Position numbers and translations under genes: made by a program. A stretch of 64,000 bases of DNA from NCBI GenBank assembly GCA_903858115.1, contig CAIOHR010000080.1, positions 1 to 64,000 of the forward strand, read 5' to 3'. This DNA comes from an uncultured Pirellula sp. (GTDB lineage: Bacteria > Planctomycetota > Planctomycetia > Pirellulales > Pirellulaceae). The notes beneath the pieces are model-generated. The model made no database searches. It worked only from the letters and a program-made list of their open reading frames with translations, and had not been told where the DNA came from. Positions 27,601-34,750 of the stretch are shown piece after piece. Positions within the stretch are counted from its first letter, which is position 1. Every line of letters begins with the position of its first letter.

Positions 27601-30600
27601 TGAAGGGGCTGATACCATCGAAGGGAACGATGGTATCGATACGATTTACGGATTCCACTTGGTCACCGTTTGGTCCCCTGTGAGTGGTGGAATAGATATT
27701 GGCAATCGTCTATTCGGGAACAAAGGCGACGATGAAATACACGGTGGCCCGGATGCCGACTTTATCCGTGGTCAAGCGGGTAATGACTCAATCTTGGGAT
27801 ATCAAGGAGCGGATGCGGTCTTTGGGGATGATGGAAATGACACGATCGATGGTGGTAGCGGAATAGACACGATCGATGGCGGGGCCGGCGATGACAAGAT
27901 CGTTGGAGCCGGTGGTAGCGATTTGCTTTACGGTAATCATGGAATGGATATCGTGGAAGGGAACGCGGGGGATGATACGATCAACGGAAATGACCAATCG
28001 GATGTTCTTTATGGCGACGATGGGTTCGATGTTATTCGAGGTGGGCGAGGAAACGATACGGTTCGGGGAGGTGCTGATGATGACAGACTTGTCGGCGATC
28101 AAGGAAATGATCTTTTGCTCGGCAACGATGGGAACGATACGATCGAGGGAAACGACGGCGACGATGTTGTTTATGGTGGAGCCCATGCTGACTCGGTAGC
28201 AGGTGGCCTAGGAAGCGATCGCATTTATGGCGAGCAGGGACCCGACGTTCTCGCCGGTAACGAAGAGGATGATGTCATCGAAGGTGGTGCAGGTGACGAT
28301 ATCATCGCCGGCGATGACGGCGACGATGCACTATACGGAGACAATGGCAACGATGATATCTCGGGTGGTAATGGCAATGACTTTATCGCAGGTGGAGATG
28401 GCGTTACGAACTATCTCAAGGGAAATGCAGGCAACGATACGATTGTCGGCTCGGACGAAGGGCGAGAGGATCCGAACTTGAAGGACAGCGTCTTTTTTGG
28501 GGATCGTATCGAAGGAGGAGACGGGGATGACTCGATCGATGGCCTCGGTGGTGCTGACATCATCGATGGTGGGCTCGGTAATGATCGGCTCTATGGCGGA
28601 GTGCATGGCGATTTGCTCATCGGCGGTCCTAAAGTCATCGTGGCACTGAATCGCGACGACGATGAGATCTATGGTGGTCATGGAAATGATCAGATCGATG
28701 CAGGGGACGGCAATGACTCGGGCAATGGTGGCGATGGAATGAACACGGTTGACGCTGGATTCGGAGTTAACACCATTCTCGCGACCGGACCGAATCCTAG
28801 TCCAAATATCAACTTGTCGGCAGGCCCCGAGCGACGCGGGCTTTGGGCGGAACTGAGCAACTCGGCTTCCGACAGCGGACTGTCACAAACTGGCGGCTTC
28901 GAGCAATCGGTCTTTGCAACGGAAGAGGGAGTGTATGTCGCCTGGGTAGATTGGCGAAATGGGAATACCGAAATCTATGTGGCTTATCATCCGAATGGAA
29001 TCGGCGATTGGACAGCATTGGTCGGCTTTGGTACAAGCAATTCCGCTTCGGGAGGTGGCATCAGCAATGACCAGAATCAATCGCGTCGGCCAACGTTGTT
29101 CAAGACCAAAAACAGCGATTCGCTCATTGTCGCTTGGACGAGTATCGATGAGAACGGAAACAGCAATATCGAAGTAGCTCGTGAAGATACGGACTGGGCT
29201 CGCGAAGCGAACCCAGCCCAGACGAATAACGCGGATCATGCCAAATGGGTACCTTTCTCGGACGATAGTGGTATTCTGGCTTGGCTCGACGACACTTCGG
29301 GAATTCAACGTGCTGGCATGTCCCAATATGTTTGGGAACCTTTTTGTTTCCGCGGGTTTTTGGCTGGACGTGAAATCACCGGTGTGCCTGCTGGACTGCC
29401 GGTCACTCATCTCGATGTTGCCGCCACCGAGTACCGCGTAGCGTTCGTGCTTGCTTACGGTGATTCTTCCGATCATGAGCTGCTGGTAGCAAGTAGTTTT
29501 GGTACTGACGTACAAACAGAGTCCACCCTCTGCCCGGCAGTGCCGAATGTAAGCGTGGATGTCCTCACTCCGACTGGATTGCAAACAATCCATACGGAGG
29601 CAGATCCGGAAATAGACACCAACAATCCAACGATAGCGATTCAGTATATTCAAGAACGCAGTCAAGGACAGAACGAAAATCGATTGGAAACCGATGTACT
29701 GGTTGCATGGGAGCGAAGTGTCGACCGATCGGATCAAGTCGATGGAGTCATGATCAAGATCGAATTGGATGGAACGATCGGTGCAGCACAACAATTGATT
29801 CCCGAGACGTTAGCCAGCGGAGTACCTTTGTTGAACTCCGAAACGGTATCACACGCGATCGGTTATGCGGCCAAGCCGGAACTAGCCGCGTCGTACTTTG
29901 GGTCCTTCATCGCCTGGATGGACGACGACACTTGGGATGGTAACAGCGACTCCAGTTTGTTTCTGCTCTCCAGGTATCGAAATGAAACTCCGGGACCCTA
30001 TGTCATGAGCGAATTCGCACAGAACGATGCCAGCGGCCGAGGATTGAGTCGCACGGGTGGTTCGCTCCAATCGCTGTCATTAGCGTTACCTGAAAATGGC
30101 TTTGCAAGCACCTACCCTTACGTGGTTTGGACTGAAGCAGGGATGCAAACAGCGGGATCAGGCGACAGTCCGTTGCAGTCGCTTTACTTACGTGTGACGC
30201 AACAGGGACTTGCTCTGTTGGATGATTTTTCTACCGGCGGTAAGTTTCGACGACAAGGATTGAATGCGATAGCGAATGACATCAATCTCTTTGGAGAGGT
30301 AGATGGAAGAGTCGTCATGATCGATGGCCGCCCCTTGGAAGGGCAGTCGATCGAGTTCATAAGTCCGCTTGGGGCAACGGTAAAAGCGAGCCCCGACGGT
30401 ACCATCCTTTACAACCCACGCGGAGTCCCAGGCTTACTCGCTCTCAAACGCGGTGAGCAACGAACAGAATCTTTCGTTTATCAAGTCGATAACTTCATCC
30501 ACCAAGCCGAAGCCATAGTGAGCTTCACGGTAATCGGTCGCAATCGATGGCATAACGTGCTCAATCCGTTCGATGTTACCAACGATGGCCGAACCGATCC

Positions 30601-30952
30601 TCTCGATGTGCTTCGTATCGTCAATGACCTGAATTCGAATGGTACGCGAGAGCTATCCCAAGAGGATGACGAGACAACCCCACCAGCGTACTTCGACGTG
30701 GATGATGACGGAACGGTATCGCCATTGGATGTGTTGCGGCTAGTCAATCGAATCAATGGCGTGGGAAATGGGGAAGGAGAGAACGATAGTCCAATGGAAA
30801 TGGAGAGCAGATCACTAGCATCGCCCGTCGGGCAGCGATCGGAACGCACCCGAACCGACGCAATCGATGCAGTTTTAGCCGCCGCTAGCTTCCAATCTCT
30901 TTGGGAAGAAATCGCGAAACGAAGGGAGGCGAAGTTAGGAATTAGGAATTAG
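21641..30952 (+). CDS. Giant RTX-repeat, dockerin-bearing exported protein
   Basis: A 3103-residue protein. The N-terminus has a basic segment (ARRRKRFLGL) and RLEERLPLTG, a planctomycetal LEPR-type motif thought to act in export or anchoring. Residues about 40-1640 are beta-rich with an EF-hand-like loop (DHNNDGKVRGSD). Residues about 1665-2381 hold some 70 nonapeptide GGxGxDxux units that bind calcium as a parallel beta-roll, broken by four unrelated loops. A sialidase-like or propeller-like region follows (about 2390-2870, VAWVDWRNGNTEIYVA), then an Ig-like segment, then two dockerin-type loops (VTNDGRTDPLDVLR, VDDDGTVSPLDVLR). The ATG at 21641 fits the motif best. It is probably a calcium-dependent surface or extracellular protein. 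The stop codon lies inside a 7-bp tandem repeat. Confidence 0.88.
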   Translation: MATGQNQEKSRKISPARRRKRFLGLIERLEERLPLTGPYVNASLSASQVEALLEGTRGLSGLGDRIDSSGRNAESLGPIKNRDGSALTPGLLGPFGRTIREEVENPLDDYFDNTPLNQRSTDALIAHLGSDPAYLSIEGGLLDGTIDEIVFDIHIQRQYDLQLVDLEFDTEEFPSPFYSKNGIEINLSALVDVQYVFGISLDPSLNIEQAFFIRDYSITSSIRADTVWHPFLVNLGILEVSVPDVVLAASLDIAVSQPPTTPSLRLTEINTLEVEELFETTIGTNNFNATFHLDVGLGRWRLEGSTYLQTVGNWLGFEPAVTFSPNFDEVFLFDNITSGELVAGMEEFQAWLTSFSNSSQYNVPIPFSSNATTGSVYNVGRGMSRFTEDLRDDAGNPAFDNAQDFPYTGSGIDYNASTNKITFTVVQALPEQRTQSRDTRVSVDDALGLTSDTEAVITGSGTLSMVVSVNLSDRRNIDFLDRIAIEDLRIQTFYGTEAVVLTGNAAFGGLGLAYANAVLSGQFSTTALIGNALSQATVFSLRDLNHAISDIGSVLLNPIDWFGDVSLRVPSLSVMGNLFSLASDAFVEVSVENVDTGEITTTTNASDLLNFEDVSFDGLVDTLGEALLGTENWDSEGDAAVAVLGVSLDDFGALRQNRIVDALYEAADEVDYSVGIARIIVQDVPGFVENLVVAVGTGTVQFVSNLSYHAASGVLSWLVDATAETTSSIEVGLGFNTLYDYTRDSSVSENVSETDDLIGEEASLPATSFSRLLLGIEFDPPPPLGARSLPRSYLNSQSRLERTLYVNASPAGGSAVQIEGASGAVGMTLQNGSVVIAQNITRPDPLNPAQFYSTIPASYGRVRISELSTYQPQRTTIGRLQADFEVVPDHTRNVEPNRLTFRVNNFNNPANSTILQSSPDFRQMRGGLDLQVNLDALAPSLDEWFRKIGEKVAEEVLGNAYPLIGNKLEQFTNFIEELRDTVNIALDALSSFSVNDVENAIENALRSLFGNPSGDYVRVDLSLPTQFKLTLDIEGAAIHVQRTVQTDLGLPALGADWRSELSVVGTYDFQVTFVLDVNQGFYVETNSEQIRLDLDIDMLGQATGKLGFFEVIATASAPAPGQSMFHAEYVIDLTEPSGDDKLLLRELGSGQFIDTNTSGLSGVAALQFTIEAVVNEWLPSIATGLRIDWSFDGIGFSGNNPPEITYEGIQLNLGRLLNEVFLPFFETIQTVFVPFESVIEFLTAPLPVIDELVEPGTIPPSIISLAEVFKNSLPEDSNIRGTIDALLEFVDMVKTISDIVGAIQSDSVSGLSLQLGDISFGGNASPQFDARLSALDPAVLGQATPTSDLRAQFGGPNGAPNLSAQIDTSPGALRLPILDDPRNAIGWILGIGEANLLTWDLPDVEVSFPVGFTVPVFPGILAGIFGGLELGTDLKVGLDTAGFSAYAKSRDLADLFHGFYVSDADGTGEDVNELYLRGELFAGAGLGFDVLGVGVSLIVGGGVFAEFGLDLLDHNNDGKVRGSDLSSREGCFALNGDFGVALEAKATAGIFRLELPLTEVALIQGRTEIACPFYVPEPPAILAGLDPATGTLTLFMGPEAHRRDVKPNAEEESFFVAQADGQLTVYAFGKSHSFDATLVRNIVADGGTKDDRITLADNVTKPTILRGGDGDDVILGGRAADFIDGGGGHDELHGDAGADILVGSFGNDLLFGDLGDDRLFGQEGDDTLYGGEDNDQIETGDGRNTAYGEGGNDTIIGGSISDVLYGGDDDDTIEGGGGPDVIHGENGIDTLRGELGDDLLDGGDGSDTLEGGQGDDRLWGRAGVDFVYGGDGLDYINGGEAADFLFGEGDSDEIDGDVGDDEIEGGAGDDLIFGRQGADIIRGGNGRDRIYGGTSGDTISGGNDNDEIYGEEGNDTISGGAGDDLIEGGNDSDTIYGFEQNLLADSLLPGATDRDTLRGGRGFDRIAGGPDDDLIFGEEDADILLGNEGADTIEGNDGIDTIYGFHLVTVWSPVSGGIDIGNRLFGNKGDDEIHGGPDADFIRGQAGNDSILGYQGADAVFGDDGNDTIDGGSGIDTIDGGAGDDKIVGAGGSDLLYGNHGMDIVEGNAGDDTINGNDQSDVLYGDDGFDVIRGGRGNDTVRGGADDDRLVGDQGNDLLLGNDGNDTIEGNDGDDVVYGGAHADSVAGGLGSDRIYGEQGPDVLAGNEEDDVIEGGAGDDIIAGDDGDDALYGDNGNDDISGGNGNDFIAGGDGVTNYLKGNAGNDTIVGSDEGREDPNLKDSVFFGDRIEGGDGDDSIDGLGGADIIDGGLGNDRLYGGVHGDLLIGGPKVIVALNRDDDEIYGGHGNDQIDAGDGNDSGNGGDGMNTVDAGFGVNTILATGPNPSPNINLSAGPERRGLWAELSNSASDSGLSQTGGFEQSVFATEEGVYVAWVDWRNGNTEIYVAYHPNGIGDWTALVGFGTSNSASGGGISNDQNQSRRPTLFKTKNSDSLIVAWTSIDENGNSNIEVAREDTDWAREANPAQTNNADHAKWVPFSDDSGILAWLDDTSGIQRAGMSQYVWEPFCFRGFLAGREITGVPAGLPVTHLDVAATEYRVAFVLAYGDSSDHELLVASSFGTDVQTESTLCPAVPNVSVDVLTPTGLQTIHTEADPEIDTNNPTIAIQYIQERSQGQNENRLETDVLVAWERSVDRSDQVDGVMIKIELDGTIGAAQQLIPETLASGVPLLNSETVSHAIGYAAKPELAASYFGSFIAWMDDDTWDGNSDSSLFLLSRYRNETPGPYVMSEFAQNDASGRGLSRTGGSLQSLSLALPENGFASTYPYVVWTEAGMQTAGSGDSPLQSLYLRVTQQGLALLDDFSTGGKFRRQGLNAIANDINLFGEVDGRVVMIDGRPLEGQSIEFISPLGATVKASPDGTILYNPRGVPGLLALKRGEQRTESFVYQVDNFIHQAEAIVSFTVIGRNRWHNVLNPFDVTNDGRTDPLDVLRIVNDLNSNGTRELSQEDDETTPPAYFDVDDDGTVSPLDVLRLVNRINGVGNGEGENDSPMEMESRSLASPVGQRSERTRTDAIDAVLAAASFQSLWEEIAKRREAKLGIRN
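26634..28785 (+). repeat. RTX (GGxGxDxux) coding repeat array
   Basis: About 2.15 kb of degenerate 27-bp units, each coding for one calcium-binding nonapeptide such as GGDGDDVIL or GGNGNDFIA. The DNA units differ widely while the protein pattern is kept, so the array is old and under selection. Four interruptions of about 10-20 residues break the register (near FEQNLLADS, FHLVTVWSP, SDEGREDPN and PKVIVALNR). Several long frames on other strands here are by-products of the repeat. Confidence 0.95.
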
Positions 30953-30976
30953 GAATTAGGAATTGGGAATTGGGAA
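30935..30976. repeat. Six 7-bp tandem repeats spanning the giant gene's stop codon
   Basis: Four units of TTAGGAA followed by two of TTGGGAA, without gaps. The stop codon TAG (30950-30952) of the RTX protein lies across the second and third units. Because 7 is not a multiple of 3, every reading frame entering the array meets TAG within 21 bases, so the array acts as a stop in all frames. It resembles the short heptamer repeats of cyanobacteria. Confidence 0.95.
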
Positions 30977-31062
30977 TACTTCCACGCGGTTGGCTTGTTA
31001 AACTGGTTTACCGTGAATTTATTCACCTTCATTGCAACAGCCTAACCAGTTCAGCGGCCTAC

Positions 31063-31665
31063 ATGAATGCACTCGAGACACGAGCGACCTTGCTGATCCG
31101 CCTGCGCGATGCCAGCGATCAAGATGCATGGCGTTTGTTTGCCTCGGTTTACACTCCATTGGTTTATCGATACGCGATCAAGAACGGGCTACAAGATTCC
31201 GATGCCGCTGACGTCGCACAAGAAACGATGTGCAACGTCGTACGAGTGATTCGCGACTTCGACTACGATCCCCATCGCGGGTCCTTCCGCGGTTGGCTTT
31301 TGACCTTGGTTAGGAACTCCTTGCGAAAACGATACCATCAATCAAAGCATCAAGCGATCGGGTCAGGCGATACCGACGTGCAAATCATGTTGCAACAAAG
31401 CCCCGATCCGAATGCTCATTCCGATAGCGATTGGGAACGCGAGTACGAATTATGGCTTTTTCATAAAGTTGCTCGGTGGGTCCAAGGCGAATTCCAAAGC
31501 AAAACGTGGGATGCTTTTTGGAAAACAACCGTCGACGGTCAAGAGATCGCTGCCGTAGCCAAAGAGTTGAGTATGAGTCCTGGGGCCATCTATATCGCTA
31601 GATCGAGGGTCCTTGCAAGAATTCGATACGAGATCCAGAAGATCGAATCATGGGAGCCGATCTGA
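31063..31665 (+). CDS. ECF-type RNA polymerase sigma factor
   Basis: A 200-residue sigma-70 family factor. Region 2 is seen in WRLFASVYTPLVYRYAIKNG and DAADVAQETMCNVVRVIRDFDYD followed by FRGWLLTLVRNSLRKRY; region 4 in IAAVAKELSMSPGAIYIARSRVLARIR. This is the planctomycetal ECF type that travels with Ser/Thr kinases. The ATG at 31063 puts the usual TRATLLIRLRDASD helix at the N-terminus. The kinase gene starts one base after the stop codon, so the pair is surely one operon. In such pairs the kinase is thought to replace the anti-sigma factor in controlling the sigma factor; this is known for the class, not shown here. Confidence 0.93.
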   Translation: MNALETRATLLIRLRDASDQDAWRLFASVYTPLVYRYAIKNGLQDSDAADVAQETMCNVVRVIRDFDYDPHRGSFRGWLLTLVRNSLRKRYHQSKHQAIGSGDTDVQIMLQQSPDPNAHSDSDWEREYELWLFHKVARWVQGEFQSKTWDAFWKTTVDGQEIAAVAKELSMSPGAIYIARSRVLARIRYEIQKIESWEPI

Positions 31666-31666
31666 A

Positions 31667-34021
31667 ATGCCAAGCTACACAACTGACGAACTGAAGGCGC
31701 TTCTAGCCGGACAGCTATCGCCGGAACGAGAGTCCGAGATCGCTCTCAACATTGAGCTCGACTCGACGTTGAGAAATCGGCTTGAGTTACTTTCGGGTTC
31801 TGGAATTTGGTCCATTGGAAGTGCTCCTGTCCCGACGGAGCCCTCCTCTCCGAAGCTAGCTAGCGTCATCGAACGAGTGGTATCCGAGTCTCGCATCGAA
31901 CGTGTCTCAGGCTCCGGATCGACTGGCGAAACAGTTTCCACCGTTGACATGGAACACTGCGAACCACTGTTGGTGCCAGGCATTCGAATTGTCCGTGAGA
32001 TTGGTCGTGGAGGCATGGGTGTTGTCTATGAAGGATGGGACGAACTTGTTGGGAGGAAAGTGGCTATCAAACGATTGCTTCCGATTCGATCCTCGAACAG
32101 CAATGCCAAGGATCGAATGCTGCAAGAAGCTCGAGCTGCGGGTGCACTATTGCATCCCAATATCGTCAGCATCTACGGTGTTCAATTGCAAGAAGACATG
32201 CCTATTTTGGTTCAACAGTTTGTCGAAGGGGAAACGCTTCAATCGCGGATCGATTCCCAACATTATCTGTCTTGGCAAGAATGCGTTGATGTCGCGAAGC
32301 AGATTGCTTTAGGCTTGGGAGCGGCCCACGCTGCCGGAATTATTCATCGCGATTTGAAACCAGACAATATTCTGATTGAAGACAAAACCAACATCGTTCG
32401 AATCGCAGACTTTGGGATCGCCAAGCATAGTAGGTCCTCGGGCTTGACCGTCAACGATCATGTCGCTGGCACGCCTGCCTACATGTCACCTGAACAAACG
32501 GAAGGCGAAGCGCTCGATGCTCGTTCCGATCTCTTCAGCCTGGGCTCCGTGTTGGTGGCGGCCGCGACCGGACTGCCACCATTCGGATTAGATGACCCCT
32601 TTGTGGTGATGGATCGAATTCGAAATCAATCCGCGACCAACCTTAAATCTTTAAGACCCGACTATCCTGACTGGTTATCAGGAGTCATCGATCGATTGTT
32701 GTCGAAAGACCGCCAACACAGAATCGCCAACGCCGAAGCACTCTTGACGGCAATCTCGCATCAAGCCGATTCACAGAATGGGACTCCTGTATCGAGTTCA
32801 TATCGAAGATTACTTTTGGGCGTAGCGTTATGTGCTTTAGCCATGCTACCGGTACTTGCTTGGTGGAATTCATCTGTGTCAAAGACATCGCAGCCTGGGA
32901 ATGGCCAAACGATGATGGCAGAAGTTGTGACTCCACCGTTTATTCCATCGAAACCCGTTTGGATTCGTCGCAACAACGCCGAATTTGATTCCCTGGCGAG
33001 TGCTGTCGAATCGGCAATCGATGGAGACACCATCGAGATTGGTGAAGACCTGGAATGTGTTCCAATAACAATTCAATCAAAACATCTGACACTGAAAGGA
33101 AGTGCGTCGCATCGGCCTTTGCTTAAATCTGCCGAATCAAACAATACAGAAAGTTCGTCGGACGCCTACTTTCTTCGAGCCGAATCAGACCTCACTCTGG
33201 ATGGGATCGATATCGATTGGCAGACGACTGCGCAGTCGCCTTTGTTTAACGGAGAAAAAGTACTGAACGCGGTGGTTGGTTCAGCGCCCGGTACGCGCAT
33301 GATAATTCGAGATTGCAAAATTCATCGCAGCCCAGGGGGAGTCTGTGTAGCTGTCGGCGGAAATCTTGAGGCAAAGAATTCGACGTTCAGTGGAGCGAGC
33401 GTTGCGTTGGCATGGCTTGGACATCATTCGCAAGCCGAAATGGAGAATTGCGAACTTGCAGGTCGAATCGGAGTCGCGATCATGTATCCATTGGCGAACG
33501 TTGTCACTTACAAAAAATCCCAGCTCAACATCAAACACAGTATTATTCGAGCTGTAGACGCAGTGAGCCCTATGCTTTCTCGTCAAATAGACGTACCTGT
33601 GGCATTGCGAATTCAAGATTCGATTCTCGATTCAAAACACACCGTCTCGTTGATTTCACTTTCCAACGTATTTCGCGAAAAACTCGAGTCTCTGCCGGTA
33701 GTAATCCTAAAGTCTAGCATAGAATGGCACGAATCTCGCTGCGTCTACGATGTGAATTGCGAGCACTTGATCACACGTCGAATCAAAAACGTCGAACGCC
33801 GATATAGCACCAATGTATCCAATCTCAAGCAGTGGCAAAACCAAGTGCACGGCGAGGCAGAGAAAGACTCGTCCTCGATCAGTGTCCATCTCACGCGACG
33901 CCCCGATGAGCCCAGCTCCATCGGCCAACCACTCTATCACATGGTGCCTACAACCGAGCAACCACTACCACCATGGGCACGTGAGGCAGGCCCCATGATC
34001 ACTAATCGCTCCGAGTTGTGA
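31667..34021 (+). CDS. Transmembrane Ser/Thr protein kinase with outer beta-helix domain
   Basis: A 784-residue protein. Residues 1-60 form a helical segment (TTDELKALLAGQLSPERESE) like the anti-sigma zinc-finger region of related kinases but without its Cys/His. The kinase domain (about 105-370) has GRGGMGVVYEG, Lys135 in VAIK, Asp229 in HRDLKPDN, Asp248 in DFG and GTPAYMSPEQ, so it should be active. One membrane helix follows at about 382-402. The outer part (about 430-720) has repeated short beta-rungs (IRDCKIHRSPGGVCVAVGG, AKNSTFSGASVALAW) typical of right-handed beta-helix (pectate-lyase-like) domains, a plausible glycan or cell-wall sensor. It is cotranscribed with the ECF sigma factor and convergent with an FHA gene, whose product could bind its phosphorylated targets. 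Confidence 0.92.
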   Translation: MPSYTTDELKALLAGQLSPERESEIALNIELDSTLRNRLELLSGSGIWSIGSAPVPTEPSSPKLASVIERVVSESRIERVSGSGSTGETVSTVDMEHCEPLLVPGIRIVREIGRGGMGVVYEGWDELVGRKVAIKRLLPIRSSNSNAKDRMLQEARAAGALLHPNIVSIYGVQLQEDMPILVQQFVEGETLQSRIDSQHYLSWQECVDVAKQIALGLGAAHAAGIIHRDLKPDNILIEDKTNIVRIADFGIAKHSRSSGLTVNDHVAGTPAYMSPEQTEGEALDARSDLFSLGSVLVAAATGLPPFGLDDPFVVMDRIRNQSATNLKSLRPDYPDWLSGVIDRLLSKDRQHRIANAEALLTAISHQADSQNGTPVSSSYRRLLLGVALCALAMLPVLAWWNSSVSKTSQPGNGQTMMAEVVTPPFIPSKPVWIRRNNAEFDSLASAVESAIDGDTIEIGEDLECVPITIQSKHLTLKGSASHRPLLKSAESNNTESSSDAYFLRAESDLTLDGIDIDWQTTAQSPLFNGEKVLNAVVGSAPGTRMIIRDCKIHRSPGGVCVAVGGNLEAKNSTFSGASVALAWLGHHSQAEMENCELAGRIGVAIMYPLANVVTYKKSQLNIKHSIIRAVDAVSPMLSRQIDVPVALRIQDSILDSKHTVSLISLSNVFREKLESLPVVILKSSIEWHESRCVYDVNCEHLITRRIKNVERRYSTNVSNLKQWQNQVHGEAEKDSSSISVHLTRRPDEPSSIGQPLYHMVPTTEQPLPPWAREAGPMITNRSEL

Positions 34022-34037
34022 CAGAACCACGTCGCAA

Positions 34038-34481
34038 TTACTTCCAGAACTCCCACCACTTCTTTTCCGGTTCGACGACCTCGTGCATAGTGAATTTTTC
34101 TGGCGGAATTACCTTCATCGGTTGCGTCGCATTGTTCGGTGCGGACACTCGTTTGGGAGGTGGTTTTCCTGGATCGGTATCGGATGCATACTCTATACGA
34201 ACCGACACGGATCCAATTTGAAGCGCGTCACCGGGAACCAACGAGTGAATTCCTTTAATTCGCTCGCCGTTGACATACGTGCCATTCAACGAACCGAGGT
34301 CCCGAATTTGGACACCTTCATCGGGCCCTAACAATAGCTGGCAATGCGATCGACTGATCGAGTCCTCATCAATACAAATTTGCAAATCTGGGTTTCTTCC
34401 GACGGTGCATGGTAGGCTGAGATTCCAGCCTTGCGGACCAATACCTGCGATCGGATTGTCTGGAACGAGTCTGTAATACAT
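34038..34481 (-). CDS. FHA-domain phosphothreonine-binding protein
   Basis: A 147-residue protein made mostly of one forkhead-associated domain: a beta-rich start MYYRLVPDNPIAGIGPQ, then VGRNPDLQICIDEDSISRSH and LGSLNGTYVNGERI, which hold the conserved Gly-Arg, Ser-x-x-His and Asn. FHA domains bind phosphothreonine peptides. After a Pro/Lys-rich linker the protein ends in EKKWWEFWK, an aromatic and basic tail that could touch membrane or partner proteins. The 3' end lies 16 bp from that of the convergent kinase gene, which suggests they work in one phospho-signalling circuit (inference). A start at 34553 is possible, but its extra 24 residues (His/Ser-rich) look non-homologous. Confidence 0.85.
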   Translation of the reverse strand: MYYRLVPDNPIAGIGPQGWNLSLPCTVGRNPDLQICIDEDSISRSHCQLLLGPDEGVQIRDLGSLNGTYVNGERIKGIHSLVPGDALQIGSVSVRIEYASDTDPGKPPPKRVSAPNNATQPMKVIPPEKFTMHEVVEPEKKWWEFWK

Positions 34482-34750
34482 GAGATTGACCGAAGCGTAT
34501 CGGACCACCTTTGGAAAAGAAGAAGAGCAATGCCCATGGCTGTGCACTGTCATGTTAATCCACTTCGCGAACGCGTTGTGCTGGCATTAGCATTTTCCCC
34601 TTGAAAAATGGGGTGGCAAAGTAGGCACATGAGGTTGTCCAGGCAGAATCTAATCATTATTCAGATTCCTATGAGGGCAGTGGCCTACAAAAACCGATCG
34701 AAGACGTATTGTGGTCGTTGCTTCCTTCGCCGAATGCTATCGTGCAAATC

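Noticed and set aside
26022..28681. Several 75-153 residue frames on both strands inside the RTX region
   Set aside because: Low-complexity by-products of the Asp/Gly repeat codons; their sequences are repetitive and lack domain structure.
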